Notes under the pieces: generated by a model | Databases searched by the model: none | What the model was told of the DNA's origin: nothing | What the model saw: the letters and a program-made list of their open reading frames with translations, nothing else | In this document: piece by piece, positions 54,887-64,000 of the stretch | Layout of the letters: each line of letters begins with the position of its first letter | Numbering within the stretch: position 1 is the first letter of the stretch | DNA from: Salinimonas iocasae | GTDB taxonomy: Bacteria; Pseudomonadota; Gammaproteobacteria; Enterobacterales; Alteromonadaceae | DNA length: 64,000 bases | Assembly (NCBI RefSeq): GCF_006228385.1 | Contig: NZ_CP039852.1 | Coordinates: 2,186,001 to 2,250,000 of the forward strand | Reading direction: 5' to 3' | Program-made: the position numbers and the translations under genes

Positions 54887-56227
54887 ATGAAGCATTTTGA
54901 AGTGAATTTTGACGGCCTGGTAGGACCGACCCACAACTATGCGGGGCTGTCGTTTGGGAACGTGGCATCGCTGAACAACGCCAATGCGATTAGCAGCCCC
55001 CGACAGGCGGCTAAGCAGGGACTTGCCAAAGCAAAAGCGCTGGCAGATATGGGAATGGTTCAGGGTGTCCTTGCCCCGCAGGAGCGACCAGACATCAATA
55101 CGTTACGCAGGCTAGGTTTCACCGGCTCTGATGCCCGGGTGTTAGAAAGTGCAGCCAAACAGTCGCGCCAGGTATTCTTAGCGTGTTGCTCAGCTTCAAG
55201 TATGTGGACAGCCAATGCGGCGACTGTTTCACCCAGTGCTGACACCTCCGATGGGCGGGTTCATTTTACACCTGCGAACCTGACTAATAAGTTTCATCGC
55301 TCATTAGAGCCGCAGGTAACAGGTCGAATTCTTCAGGGTACGTTCGCTAACGACAAATACTTTGCGCACCATACTCACCTGCCGGATAACGAGCATTTCG
55401 GCGATGAGGGCGCGGCCAACCATACACGCCTGTGTACCGAGTATGGTCAGGCCGGTGTCGAGCTGTTCGTCTATGGCCGTCACGCATTTGATAGTAGCAA
55501 ACCTGCGCCGACTCGTTATCCGGCACGCCAGACACTAGAGGCATCTCAGGCTATTGCTAGGTTACATGGTCTTGAGGACGAATCGGTGGTCTATATTCAG
55601 CAGAATCCGGATGTAATTGACCAGGGTGTTTTTCATAACGACGTCATTGCTGTGGGTAACCAGAACGTCCTGTTCTATCATGAGCAGGCTTTTTACAAGA
55701 AAGACGAGGCACTGGCCGAGATAAGACAAAAGTTCGGTGAGAAGCCGTTACACTTCGTAGAAGTCCCTACCGACCAGATATCGGTAATGGACGCTATCAA
55801 AACCTATCTGTTTAACACCCAGATTATTACGCTGCCGGGTAACGAAATGGCGATAATCGCGCCCACCGAATGTCAGGAAAACGAGGCGGTTAGTCGTTAT
55901 CTTGAAGAGTTGGTGACCAAAGACACGCCCATTAAGCAGGTAAAATATTTTGATGTTAAACAAAGTATGCGTAATGGTGGAGGTCCGGCCTGCCTGAGAC
56001 TTCGGGTTGCCCTTACTGACACCGAGCTTGATGCGGTGAATCCGAATACGCTTATCAATGATAACCAATTCGCCCGTCTGAATACCTGGGTGGACAAGCA
56101 CTATCGTGATGAACTCAGAGAAGACGATTTACGCGATCCGCAGTTGCTGTCAGAGTCACGTGCTGCACTGGACGAACTGACACAGATTTTAAATATTGGT
56201 TCTGTGTATCCGTTCCAGCAGGATTAA
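54887..56227 (+). CDS. astB: N-succinylarginine dihydrolase
   Basis: A 446-residue enzyme of the arginine succinyltransferase pathway that converts N2-succinylarginine to succinylornithine, ammonia and CO2. '[22 protein letters not shown]' and '[18 protein letters not shown]' are AstB signatures. The catalytic Cys lies near the end in '[15 protein letters not shown]', with His in '[16 protein letters not shown]'. The ATG at 54887 has CGAGGA upstream. Other ast genes are not in the window, so this copy is separate from the rest of the pathway. Confidence 0.95.
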   Translation: MKHFEVNFDGLVGPTHNYAGLSFGNVASLNNANAISSPRQAAKQGLAKAKALADMGMVQGVLAPQERPDINTLRRLGFTGSDARVLESAAKQSRQVFLACCSASSMWTANAATVSPSADTSDGRVHFTPANLTNKFHRSLEPQVTGRILQGTFANDKYFAHHTHLPDNEHFGDEGAANHTRLCTEYGQAGVELFVYGRHAFDSSKPAPTRYPARQTLEASQAIARLHGLEDESVVYIQQNPDVIDQGVFHNDVIAVGNQNVLFYHEQAFYKKDEALAEIRQKFGEKPLHFVEVPTDQISVMDAIKTYLFNTQIITLPGNEMAIIAPTECQENEAVSRYLEELVTKDTPIKQVKYFDVKQSMRNGGGPACLRLRVALTDTELDAVNPNTLINDNQFARLNTWVDKHYRDELREDDLRDPQLLSESRAALDELTQILNIGSVYPFQQD

Positions 56228-56248
56228 TTCGGAAGAAAGCGTGAATGG

Positions 56249-56276
56249 AAAAAGCCCTGTGATCACAGGGCTTTTT
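56249..56276. terminator. Bidirectional terminator between astB and the Ig-like gene
   Basis: A fully symmetric 28-base palindrome centred on TGATCA, AAAAAGCCCTGTGA then its complement, with A/T runs at both ends. It lies between two convergent genes. Confidence 0.9.
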
Positions 56277-56281
56277 TCTTG

Positions 56282-58528
56282 CTATTCAATTTCCGAACAA
56301 GCTTCCTCACCAGTTCCAAAGGGGCTTGCTGGTGGTTTTATAGCCTCATTGGTCGCATCGGGTTCAGCAATGCGTAGCGTAAATTTCGTATGTGCAGCCG
56401 CTTCGCTTCCTGTTGAACGTGTAAATACAGCAATTTTCATATCCGTAAACGCTGCATACTCTTTCTGATACCGATACTGAAGTGTGGCTTGGCCATTGTT
56501 GTCAGTTGCATTTTGATTATCCTTAAACCCAATGCTCCCAACAATTCCCGGTGTCAACATATTATCGCCGTTGAAGTCCTCTTCCGGTTGTAAAATGCCA
56601 TCATTACTCACATCTTCATTCATGCACCGTTTAGCAGTGAATGGGGCCCACAATTTAGATTCGGATATCCATTGCCAGTCACCCTGACGATATTCACCGC
56701 CATTTTCATCTCTGAAAGGGGTTGCTGATACACTCAGTACTTCGCCCTCTACAGGTCTACCGCCAACATCAGTCACAAAAACGGTAAATTCTTTCACATA
56801 GGTAGAACTATCCTGAATTTCAATCTGATTACCGGTACCAATAGAGACATCGAAAGCGCGATTACCCACGGTCAGTACTACAGTGTCTGCTATCCCCCCA
56901 TCCTGAACGGTGGCTGTCACCGTAACAGCCTCATCACTTGAAACTGAACCAGAGGTAAATACGGTAGAGGCCACACCATTACTGTCAGTGGTTGCCTGTG
57001 ACGGAGAGATCGAACCTGTAGACACATCATCTACGACAAAGCTGACAACTTTATTTTTGACCAGATTACCTTCTACATCGCGCACAATTGCTGTAATTGT
57101 ACTGGTTTGGCCATCAGGACCCAGCACATCAGGTGTAGCGTCTGTTATAACGGTTGCAGGCTCTGTGGCGATAAATTCTATTTCTACCAAGGCAGTGACT
57201 TCTTCGCCGTCAGTATCCAGGCCCGTAGCCGTAATTGCTGCTATACCGGCGTTATCTGATTTTATTGTAAATTGCGCATTACCCTCGCTGTTGGTCACAG
57301 AGTCTGAGGCTGTAATAACACCCCGTGATGCAGTGAAGTTAACCTCGCCACCTGCAAACGCCGCTTCTTCTTTTTTCCATGCAACGGTCAATACCTTTGG
57401 GGTATTCAGCGGTATTTCTGCTTCAGGTGGATTAACAAACGCAAAATCATCTTCCTGGACAGTGACCTTAAACTCCGTGTTTGCATTTAGCGCGGAGGCT
57501 TCAATAATATCTTCTCCTGATGTAGTGCCCTGATAAAGCACTGTCACCTGGCCATTGCTTAGCGTATCTACTGAAATAGCGTCAGCAAATTCCGGTGTGT
57601 CGGACTTCGCTGACAGCGTGCCATTGTCGGCAGACAATTCAATAGTCTGGTTAGCTACAGGTACGCCATCAGAATCCTGCACCCGAAGCGTCATTTCAGC
57701 AGGCTTGGAAAGAATGACAGATTTAGGGCCGTTGACCGTCACTTCCGTACCGGTAATTTCTACGTCAAGGGTACGTGTTAACTCGCCTACTCGTGCGGTG
57801 ACCTGAACCGTGCGGTTTTCCGCATTATTTCGTGTAGTCAGGGTTGCCAGTGCGCGTCCGCTGGCATCAGTGGCACTTTGTTCTACCTGAATTTCCACAC
57901 CGGAGCTTTCAGGGGCTGAAAACGAAACCTCCTGGCCTTCCATCAATACACTTTGCGCGTTTTTAACCAATGCAGTTAGTGCTGCTGAATCAGAACCACT
58001 GGAGGGCAGCTGGACTTTGTCTGTATAAAGGTTCAGTGATGCCGGTTGCGCGCTTATCTGCGCAGTTCCCTGCGATGAAAACGTAGTAGTACCCGATTCA
58101 CCGTCGGCTGTCGTCGCGGTGATCATGCCATCACCGGCAGCCTCGCCTACGTTTAATGTTAGCGAGGCAACACCATTTTCATCGGTGCGTGCAGTTGCCG
58201 TATCGTTTCCGAATGTCGCCAGGTTATCGCTGGATAACGAAAAAGTGACCAGCGTGTCTGTTTTTGGTGTTCCGTTTTGGTCAGTAACGGTAGCGCGCAC
58301 CGTCAACACGTTGTCCTGACTTAAGTCTTTACCCGGCGTGCCATCCGCATTAAGCGTTTCCACCGCCACTGAGTAAACCGGATCGTTTTGTTGTGAGTCT
58401 GTACCGCCCGTATTACCTGTATTAGCACTGGCAGTAGAGTCAGAGCGTTCAAGTGATTCCCCGCCACCACAGGCGGTCAGAATAAGAAGCGTGCTAGCAA
58501 CTAGCAAAGAATGAGCAAATGCGCGCAT
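56282..58528 (-). CDS. Large Ig-like (invasin-type) surface lipoprotein
   Basis: A 748-residue lipoprotein. The signal peptide ends in the lipobox LTAC (Cys20). A Ser/Thr/Asn-rich linker follows. About five to six bacterial Ig-like (Big_1-type) repeats then run from residue 50 to 580, each with 'VTDxxGxPxxDxxVxFS'-like and 'TDxNGxAxxTL' motifs. The end carries 'NDGILQPEEDFNGDNMLTPG', an EF-hand-like or dockerin-like acidic calcium loop. It is probably displayed at the cell surface for adhesion or as a stalk. No partner gene is near. Confidence 0.85.
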   Translation of the reverse strand: MRAFAHSLLVASTLLILTACGGGESLERSDSTASANTGNTGGTDSQQNDPVYSVAVETLNADGTPGKDLSQDNVLTVRATVTDQNGTPKTDTLVTFSLSSDNLATFGNDTATARTDENGVASLTLNVGEAAGDGMITATTADGESGTTTFSSQGTAQISAQPASLNLYTDKVQLPSSGSDSAALTALVKNAQSVLMEGQEVSFSAPESSGVEIQVEQSATDASGRALATLTTRNNAENRTVQVTARVGELTRTLDVEITGTEVTVNGPKSVILSKPAEMTLRVQDSDGVPVANQTIELSADNGTLSAKSDTPEFADAISVDTLSNGQVTVLYQGTTSGEDIIEASALNANTEFKVTVQEDDFAFVNPPEAEIPLNTPKVLTVAWKKEEAAFAGGEVNFTASRGVITASDSVTNSEGNAQFTIKSDNAGIAAITATGLDTDGEEVTALVEIEFIATEPATVITDATPDVLGPDGQTSTITAIVRDVEGNLVKNKVVSFVVDDVSTGSISPSQATTDSNGVASTVFTSGSVSSDEAVTVTATVQDGGIADTVVLTVGNRAFDVSIGTGNQIEIQDSSTYVKEFTVFVTDVGGRPVEGEVLSVSATPFRDENGGEYRQGDWQWISESKLWAPFTAKRCMNEDVSNDGILQPEEDFNGDNMLTPGIVGSIGFKDNQNATDNNGQATLQYRYQKEYAAFTDMKIAVFTRSTGSEAAAHTKFTLRIAEPDATNEAIKPPASPFGTGEEACSEIE

Positions 58529-58647
58529 ATGGTCTTCCTTAACCTTTAAATTATGGAATTGTGAAGTTTTCTTGTTTAAATCTTTTTCTAATCTGGCAAA
58601 CTAGCCCGCGTTACGAAGAATAAAAACAGAAGTTTCAGGGAACATTC

Positions 58648-59994
58648 ATGTCTCAAAACGCACACAAGTACAGTCTCACTACCAGAATATTTATCGGCCT
58701 GGTGGCCGGAACACTGGTTGGCCTTTTACTCCAACTGGTTTTTGATGATAGCGGAGATCTGCGCTTCACGATATTCGGATACACGTTTTCCACGTATAAC
58801 ATTCTCGTTGAAGGTATATTTTCAACACTAGGGCAAATCTTTATTGCCAGCCTGAAAATGCTGGTGGTACCGCTGGTGTTTGTTTCGCTTATCTGCGGTA
58901 CATCCTCACTCACCGAACCCAGTAAGCTGGGACGGTTAGGTATCAAGTCAATTGGTTTGTATATTTTCACAACAGCGATTGCTATATCACTGGCTTTAAG
59001 TCTGGCTTTACTAGTTGCGCCGGGCTCCGGTGTTACCGTGCCGGCCGATGCAGCCTACACCGCTCAAGAGGCACCATCGTTGTCTGCCGTAATCATCGAT
59101 ATGTTTCCGACTAACCCGGTCAACGCCATGGCGGAAGGCAAAATGCTGCAAATCATCATTTTTGCGGTGTTACTGGGTGTCGCAATGGCAATGAGTGGTG
59201 AAGCCGGTAAACGTATCGCTAACTTTTTTGAAGATATTAATACGGTCATTATGAAGCTGGTCACCATCATCATGAACCTGGCACCTTATGGTGTGTTTGT
59301 ATTGATGGCTAAATTGTTCAGCTCCATCGGCGCTGACATGCTGGGCAGCCTGGCGACATATTTCTTCCTGGTGCTGGGCGTTCTGTTAATCCACGGGCTG
59401 GTTACCTACTCAGCACTATTAAAAGGGTTTACCGGACTGAATCCGATCATTCTGTTTCGCAAGATGCGTGATGCAGCCCAGTTTGCCTTTACCACATCAA
59501 GTTCGAGCGCCACATTACCTGTAACGATGGAAACGGCGCAAAATAAACTGGGTGTGGGTAAATCAGTGTCTTCTTTTACCCTGCCGCTGGGCTCGACAAT
59601 TAATATGGATGGCACCGCTATTATGCAGGGTGTGGCAACCGTATTTATTGCTCAGGTTTATGGTGTCGATCTGGCCTTACAGGATTACCTGATGGTTGTT
59701 CTCACGGCTACGCTGGCCTCTATCGGAACCGCAGGTGTGCCCGGTGTTGGCCTGATTATGCTGGCTATGGTTTTACAACAGGTTAACCTGCCGGTAGAAG
59801 GTATCGCGCTGATTATCGGTATCGACCGGTTACTGGACATGACCCGAACGGCGGTCAATATTACCGGCGACTGTACCGTCGCCTGTATTATTGCAAAAAG
59901 TGAAAATGAACTCGACGAAGCCCGGTTCAATGACCTGGATGCCGGCTTAAAAGAAGAAGATGTTGACTTAGAGCACTTTGACAGAAATAGCTAG
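58648..59994 (+). CDS. Dicarboxylate/amino acid:cation symporter (DAACS)
   Basis: A 448-residue membrane transporter of the GltP/DctA family, with eight helices and two re-entrant loops. The signature 'FTTSSSSATLPVTMETAQ' (HP1), 'LGSTINMDGTAIMQGVATVFIAQ' (TM7 with NMDGT) and 'ASIGTAGVPGVGLIMLAMVL' (HP2) are intact. It should import glutamate, aspartate or C4-dicarboxylates with H+ or Na+. A short acidic tail ends the protein. It is a single gene. Confidence 0.94.
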   Translation: MSQNAHKYSLTTRIFIGLVAGTLVGLLLQLVFDDSGDLRFTIFGYTFSTYNILVEGIFSTLGQIFIASLKMLVVPLVFVSLICGTSSLTEPSKLGRLGIKSIGLYIFTTAIAISLALSLALLVAPGSGVTVPADAAYTAQEAPSLSAVIIDMFPTNPVNAMAEGKMLQIIIFAVLLGVAMAMSGEAGKRIANFFEDINTVIMKLVTIIMNLAPYGVFVLMAKLFSSIGADMLGSLATYFFLVLGVLLIHGLVTYSALLKGFTGLNPIILFRKMRDAAQFAFTTSSSSATLPVTMETAQNKLGVGKSVSSFTLPLGSTINMDGTAIMQGVATVFIAQVYGVDLALQDYLMVVLTATLASIGTAGVPGVGLIMLAMVLQQVNLPVEGIALIIGIDRLLDMTRTAVNITGDCTVACIIAKSENELDEARFNDLDAGLKEEDVDLEHFDRNS

Positions 59995-60010
59995 CCGGTT
60001 ACCGGCTAGC
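59990..60010. terminator. Inverted repeat spanning two convergent stop codons
   Basis: GCTAGCCGG-TTA-CCGGCTAGC is a perfect nine-base stem. It contains the TAG stops of the symporter gene (plus) and lolE (minus). Without a T-run it is a weak terminator, but it could block or separate opposing transcripts. Confidence 0.6.
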
Positions 60011-61241
60011 CATTGAGTGCGCTGGCCGGTGCAACCTTCGCCGCTGTAGAAGCGGGATAGAGTGTTGCCAGAACAACAAGAATCAGTGCGACAACCACTG
60101 TCACAATGACATCCATCAACTGAAGCTGTGAAGGCAGAAAGTTAATAAAGTAAATATCCCCGGAAAGTATTTCTGTTCCAAGAAATAATTCAACCCCTTT
60201 AACCACCGCAGCCAGATTGGGAGCAGTAAGCACACCAAGCGCTGTACCAACCACGATGCCTGTCAGGCCATTAATCAGGCCCTGCATCATAAATGTTCGT
60301 CGGATAAGACTGTCAGTCGCGCCCATCGTTTTCAGGATCGCGATAGCTGCACGCTTTTCCCTTACGGACATAACAAGCGTGGAGACTATGTTAAAGCACG
60401 CCACCGCAATAACCAGCGTCAAAACAATATAGACTACGACTCTAACCAGTTGTATATCGTTATATAAATGCCCCTGCGTACGGGTCCAATCGGACATATA
60501 AACGGGCTGTGGAAAACTATAACCGATATCCCGCATTGTTTCCCGGGCGCTGAAAGGGTCATTAAGGGTGAATCGTAAGCCCTGCGCACCTGATTTGATG
60601 CCGGCGTGCTGCGAAGCAGCAGACAGATGCATCATTCCCAGATGATTATCCATTTCACCGCCGATAGTTATTGCGCCGGCAACAGTAAGTTTGATTAGTT
60701 TGGGGGCTTTAAAGGTTAAATCCCGGGTCGACACCGGCACCAGCACACTCACTGTATCTCCGGGCTGTAAAGACAGCTTTTGTAAAATGCCCTGTCCAAG
60801 CAGCACGGTATTTTGGGCAGCTTTAAACCGCTGCCAGTCCTGTGATTCTACTTGCTGTAACCAGGTTGCATCCTTTGCATACTCAGTATTAATACCTGTT
60901 AATTCGACAGGCTTCAAATCACTGCCCTGCTGAAGCATACCGGTAATTTTGGTATACGGCGAAACGGCACTAACTCTGGGATCCGCTTCGAACCTTGTGG
61001 CTACTGACTGCCAGTCGTGAATGCCCTCATCAGACACCGAATACAGCTCACCGTGCGGCAAAACAGCCAGGATACGGTGTGTCAGCTCTCGCTCAAATCC
61101 ATTCATAACGCTAAGTAACACAATCAGGACAAAACAACCCAGACCAATTCCAAAGGTCGAAGAAAAGGAAATAAACGAAATATAGCGATTTTTCTGCTTA
61201 GCCTGACGAAAACGCTTTGCCAGTAACCAGGTAAGACTCAT
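60006..61241 (-). CDS. lolE: Lipoprotein-releasing ABC permease LolE
   Basis: A 411-residue permease of the LolCDE complex that extracts lipoproteins from the inner membrane for LolA. One N-terminal helix, a large periplasmic domain and three C-terminal helices are visible. '[19 protein letters not shown]', '[14 protein letters not shown]' and '[11 protein letters not shown]' fit LolE of E. coli more closely than LolC. It overlaps the lolD stop by four bases (ATGA). No lolC is adjacent. Confidence 0.9.
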   Translation of the reverse strand: MSLTWLLAKRFRQAKQKNRYISFISFSSTFGIGLGCFVLIVLLSVMNGFERELTHRILAVLPHGELYSVSDEGIHDWQSVATRFEADPRVSAVSPYTKITGMLQQGSDLKPVELTGINTEYAKDATWLQQVESQDWQRFKAAQNTVLLGQGILQKLSLQPGDTVSVLVPVSTRDLTFKAPKLIKLTVAGAITIGGEMDNHLGMMHLSAASQHAGIKSGAQGLRFTLNDPFSARETMRDIGYSFPQPVYMSDWTRTQGHLYNDIQLVRVVVYIVLTLVIAVACFNIVSTLVMSVREKRAAIAILKTMGATDSLIRRTFMMQGLINGLTGIVVGTALGVLTAPNLAAVVKGVELFLGTEILSGDIYFINFLPSQLQLMDVIVTVVVALILVVLATLYPASTAAKVAPASALNG

Positions 61242-61930
61242 TCGCTCCTACCCCGCGTTTCGCGCAATTGTCCATCCTGAATAGTAAGTGTTCTGTCCAT
61301 TTGTGCAGCCAATTCGGTATCGTGGGTCACAACAACAAAACTGGTGCCCATTTCATGACTTAAAGTGCGAAGTAAGCGATATATCTGAACACCGGTTTGA
61401 TGGTCAAGATTTCCGGTAGGCTCGTCGGCCAGCACCAGTGCAGGGTTGGTAACCAAGGCCCGGGCAATAGCCACGCGCTGACGTTCACCACCAGACAGCG
61501 CTGCGGGTTTGTGAGTTAAGCGATGTGACAATCCCACCTTCTCCAGCATAGCCGCGGCCTTGGCTTGCGCTGATTTGCCGGATGCTTTACCGATTAACAG
61601 CGGCATAGCAACATTTTCTAATGCTGTAAATTCAGGGAGTAAGTGATGAAACTGGTAAATAAAGCCCATTTGCGCATTGCGCAGGGCCGCTAGTTGAGAA
61701 GAAGATAAACTTAAAAGCGACTGACCTTTAAACTCAACATCCCCCCCGGTCGCTGTATCCAGCCCACCAAGGATGTGGAGTAATGTACTTTTGCCTGAGC
61801 CGGAGCTTCCGAGAATTGCAATATGCTCTGCACTATCAACATAAAAGGATACGTTATTCAGAACCTGTGTTTCACTGGCCCCGTCATGATAAGTTTTGCT
61901 GATATTTTTGCAGACAAGAATGTGTTCCAT
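61238..61930 (-). CDS. lolD: Lipoprotein-releasing ABC ATPase LolD
   Basis: A 230-residue ATPase powering lipoprotein release. Walker A is GSSGSGKST (residues 42-50), the signature is [15 protein letters not shown], and Walker B is '[16 protein letters not shown]'. The Q-loop contains '[24 protein letters not shown]', typical of LolD. It starts 89 bases after the last tRNA-Asp gene on the same strand, so read-through from that array is possible. Confidence 0.95.
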   Translation of the reverse strand: MEHILVCKNISKTYHDGASETQVLNNVSFYVDSAEHIAILGSSGSGKSTLLHILGGLDTATGGDVEFKGQSLLSLSSSQLAALRNAQMGFIYQFHHLLPEFTALENVAMPLLIGKASGKSAQAKAAAMLEKVGLSHRLTHKPAALSGGERQRVAIARALVTNPALVLADEPTGNLDHQTGVQIYRLLRTLSHEMGTSFVVVTHDTELAAQMDRTLTIQDGQLRETRGRSE

Positions 61931-62018
61931 CGTACCTTATAATACACGTCAGGTTTTACCTGCACGAATGGTACCGTGATACGGATAGATTACAAGATTA
62001 ATCAAGAAGATAATAAGA

Positions 62019-62095
62019 TGGCGGAGCGGACGGGACTCGAACCCGCGACCCCCGGCGTGACAGGCCGGTATTCTAACCAACTGAACTACCGCTCC
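62019..62095 (-). tRNA. tRNA-Asp (GTC), copy 1 (promoter-distal)
   Basis: A 77-base tRNA including encoded CCA. The acceptor GGAGCGG pairs with CCGCTCC, the anticodon is GTC in CCTGTCACG, and the T-loop is GTTCGAGTC. It is the last copy in the array before lolD; 89 bases separate it from that gene. Confidence 0.97.
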
Positions 62096-62123
62096 AAAGG
62101 GAATGATATATCTGTATGCTACG

Positions 62124-62200
62124 TGGCGGAGCGGACGGGACTCGAACCCGCGACCCCCGGCGTGACAGGCCGGTATTCTAACCAACTGAACTACCGCTCC
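62124..62200 (-). tRNA. tRNA-Asp (GTC), copy 2
   Basis: A 77-base copy with the same sequence as its neighbours, 28 bases upstream of copy 1 on the minus strand. CCA is encoded. The spacer sequences differ between copies, so the repeats are confined to the mature tRNA. Confidence 0.97.
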
Positions 62201-62228
62201 ACGAGGATATAGCATTGTTCAAACTAAA

Positions 62229-62305
62229 TGGCGGAGCGGACGGGACTCGAACCCGCGACCCCCGGCGTGACAGGCCGGTATTCTAACCAACTGAACTACC
62301 GCTCC
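62229..62305 (-). tRNA. tRNA-Asp (GTC), copy 3
   Basis: Same 77-base sequence, with a 28-base spacer to copy 2. CCA is encoded and the anticodon is GTC. Confidence 0.97.
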
Positions 62306-62332
62306 GAAGCCTTTAGCCTGAACGTATTGAAG

Positions 62333-62409
62333 TGGCGGAGCGGACGGGACTCGAACCCGCGACCCCCGGCGTGACAGGCCGGTATTCTAACCAACTGAAC
62401 TACCGCTCC
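62333..62409 (-). tRNA. tRNA-Asp (GTC), copy 4 (promoter-proximal)
   Basis: Same 77-base sequence, with a 27-base spacer to copy 3. It is the first in the transcript and lies about 60 bases downstream of the promoter start point. Confidence 0.97.
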
Positions 62410-62476
62410 ACTTTTTCAATACTTTCAATAAGTTGAAACTTCCATTTTCAGGCCGTTCCCCCTTACTGCGGCGCAG

Positions 62477-62505
62477 ATAATACGGTTATCGATATTAAGA
62501 GTCAA
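62477..62505 (-). promoter_or_regulatory. Sigma-70 promoter of the tRNA-Asp array
   Basis: On the minus strand TTGACT (62505-62500) and TATTAT (62482-62477) are separated by 17 bases, close to ideal. A GC-rich discriminator (CTGCGCCGC) follows the -10, the hallmark of stable-RNA promoters under stringent control. Transcription should begin near 62470. Confidence 0.85.
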
Positions 62506-62616
62506 TGGTTTTTTTGCGAAAAAAACCGTGAATCGGCGCGTTTGCACGTCTATTGGTCATAATGCTGAAATATCGTTCAATCTTTACCGGAGATTGCCGC
62601 TTCTCTCGTAAGAGAT

Positions 62617-64000
62617 TTATCGTTTGCGCTTAAATAGTTTACTTAACCACGACGCACCGGAGTCTTCGCCGGAAGCTGTTGCAGTCGTTTGTTTTCGACG
62701 CCGGATAACGATGCCCACAGCGATAAGGACAATCAGTAAAATGGTACCATTTACAGCAACCAAAAGAATAACCAGAGTACCTGTGCTCATATCTTCTTCA
62801 TGGGCAGATGGGGATGGCACCTCAGTGTCCGTTGAAACCACTTCCGTATTTCTTTCCGGCGCTTCTTCGGCAGTCTGCGCAGTCACTTCTTCAGCAGGCG
62901 GAACCACTTCAGGCGGTGCAGCCTGGAAGGTAAAAGGCGGCACATCAAGGATAAAATCCCGTCCCTGCGTGGTTTTACCGTAAACGGTAAGTTTAGCCCG
63001 AAACTGCCCTTCATCCAGAGCTAGAATCCGTTGCGTGCGGACCGCTGGCGAAGGTTCTGTTAATGAAAAGTTCTGCAGGTCCCCGTTCGGGTAACGTATT
63101 TTACCATCGACAAGAATAGACTGGATATCCACCTGTTCACGATTCACATCGATCATCAGTGTATGATAATTCTCATCTCCCTCAGCCATCACAACATCCA
63201 GTTCAACCGGGTTTGGATAAAGCATCAGGTTAGGATCGACTTGCTCACGGGTATACATCGGGGTGATTACCCTGAAAACCGGTTTCCACTCACCGGCGGG
63301 GACCGAAAGATTAAATTGCCCTGTAAAGGTGCCGTCAAGCGGCCGTTCGTCCATGCCCCGACCATTATCTTCAAAGGTTGCTATTACCGCATTATCTGCG
63401 CCGAAATTGTCAAAGTTGGGATTGTTAGTGCTGACTAGCTCGATTTCCAGTTTCACCACATCACGGAACTCTGGCTGATTAATTGGCTCATCACCATTTG
63501 CCAGATAAGCTGTTTGCTTCAGAATTTCGCCGGAGAAAATGGTAGAGGGTAACGGCTCTGCATGAAGGGATATGTCAGAAATTACCATTATTCTGCTATC
63601 GGGTTTGATCTGCCCAACTGCCTGCCAGGGACCCGGTACCGGATTTTTAATGGTTATCATGTCAAAGGCAGCATCGTCATACCATTTGACGTTCTCTTTT
63701 TCGGCGCGGGACTGGTATATTTTAGAGCCGTCCGGGCGCACCAAAACGATGGGCGCAGACCCATAATCACGAAAGAACACCATGGTGACTTCTTCTACAT
63801 TATGGTCGACCCTGAAGCGGTTTTGCAGCAGCGTAATGGAGTTCTGGTAATTATCACCTAACCGGGCGATAGGCCTCTTTGCGCTATCAGGGGTACTCTT
63901 CTGTTTTTGGTCAGAGCCGGCGTTTTGAGGAACGTTTTCTGTTGTTTCAGTCTGACTGGCAGCAGAGCCGGCAACTTGCGCTGCGGAAACACCCGGATTG
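62617..64000 (-). CDS. TIGR03503-like membrane protein, N-terminus beyond window
   Basis: The open frame runs from the stop at 62617 past base 64000 without a stop, so the start is outside. A Ser/Thr/Gln-rich linker (near base 63950) leads into 'NRFRVDHNVEEVTMVFFRDYGSAPIVLVRPDGSKIYQ'. A beta-rich region follows, with 'DDAAFDMITIKNPVPGPWQAVGQIKP', typical of von Willebrand-like secreted domains. Near the end is one membrane helix ('LVILLVAVNGTILLIVLIAVGIVI') and a basic tail (KLFKRKR). This matches TIGR03503 proteins of Alteromonadales and Vibrionales as I recall them. The function is unknown. Confidence 0.82.
   Translation of the reverse strand, partial: NPGVSAAQVAGSAASQTETTENVPQNAGSDQKQKSTPDSAKRPIARLGDNYQNSITLLQNRFRVDHNVEEVTMVFFRDYGSAPIVLVRPDGSKIYQSRAEKENVKWYDDAAFDMITIKNPVPGPWQAVGQIKPDSRIMVISDISLHAEPLPSTIFSGEILKQTAYLANGDEPINQPEFRDVVKLEIELVSTNNPNFDNFGADNAVIATFEDNGRGMDERPLDGTFTGQFNLSVPAGEWKPVFRVITPMYTREQVDPNLMLYPNPVELDVVMAEGDENYHTLMIDVNREQVDIQSILVDGKIRYPNGDLQNFSLTEPSPAVRTQRILALDEGQFRAKLTVYGKTTQGRDFILDVPPFTFQAAPPEVVPPAEEVTAQTAEEAPERNTEVVSTDTEVPSPSAHEEDMSTGTLVILLVAVNGTILLIVLIAVGIVIRRRKQTTATASGEDSGASWLSKLFKRKR

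Noticed and set aside
61949..62215. Open frames on both strands across the tRNA-Asp copies
   Set aside because: The translations repeat the same short motif at the tRNA period and are explained fully by the four tRNA genes.
62019..62409. Four regular repeats with short spacers, similar in layout to a CRISPR array
   Set aside because: The 77-base repeats fold as complete tRNA-Asp with encoded CCA, and the spacers are AT-rich and short.
1..64000. Insertion sequences, prophage or integrative elements
   Set aside because: No transposase, integrase, or phage structural gene is seen, and the tRNA genes show no att-like direct repeats in the window.

Overview
The window looks like the chromosome of a marine gammaproteobacterium of the Alteromonadales, probably Alteromonadaceae (Alteromonas/Salinimonas-like). 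This is inferred from recalled gene order and protein resemblance, not from a search. Supporting points are the order yceD-rpmF-plsX-fabHDG-acpP-fabF-pabC-mltG-tmk-holB-tatD, a long RNase E with its own leader, an AstB arginine-catabolism enzyme, a family I.1 lipase with its foldase, and a TIGR03503-type membrane protein beside a tRNA-Asp array. I see no insertion sequences, prophage genes, rRNA operon or CRISPR array.

Layout. 1-5.6 kb: the 3'-truncated part of a PAS/GGDEF diguanylate cyclase, an orphan lipoprotein, the lipase/foldase pair, a dienelactone hydrolase and RluF. 5.8-8 kb: tRNA-Tyr, a YlqF-type GTPase and a SpoU-type RNA methyltransferase. 8.3-21.8 kb is the accessory-looking part. 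It has a lipoprotein alpha/beta hydrolase next to kynureninase, an exported ADP-ribosylglycohydrolase, small unknown proteins, an MscS channel, a double-glycine-leader peptide followed by a PrsW-type membrane protease, an M28 peptidase, an MFS transporter, two envelope proteins, a SOS-controlled SulA and YchJ. 22-36.2 kb is the housekeeping block: fatty-acid synthesis, DNA polymerase III delta', thymidylate kinase, MltG, PabC, YceD/L32, Maf, a HAD phosphatase and RluC.

36.2-44.9 kb: the rne leader and rne, a small-molecule kinase, a LysR regulator divergent from a class II aldolase plus BASS transporter, YaiI and a GNAT enzyme. 45-51 kb: a porin/solute-binding pair, the YqiJ-YqiK flotillin operon and a NYN-domain protein. 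51.3-64 kb: YaiL, TopA, AstB, a large Ig-like lipoprotein, a dicarboxylate/amino-acid symporter, LolE and LolD, four near-identical tRNA-Asp genes under one strong promoter, and the 3' part of the TIGR03503-like protein, which runs off the window.

The most interesting locus is 14.1-15.2 kb. A 67-residue peptide has a bacteriocin-type leader ending in Gly-Gly. It is preceded by a perfect palindrome and followed, through a strong hairpin, by a polytopic protein carrying all four PrsW intramembrane-protease motifs. No dedicated peptide exporter lies in the window. This could be an undescribed secreted-peptide or self-immunity system. Other points worth attention are the predicted lipidated kynurenine-formamidase-like enzyme beside kynU, the exported ADP-ribosylglycohydrolase, and lolD-lolE without lolC. 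All starts and names are from reading the sequence; no database search was run.
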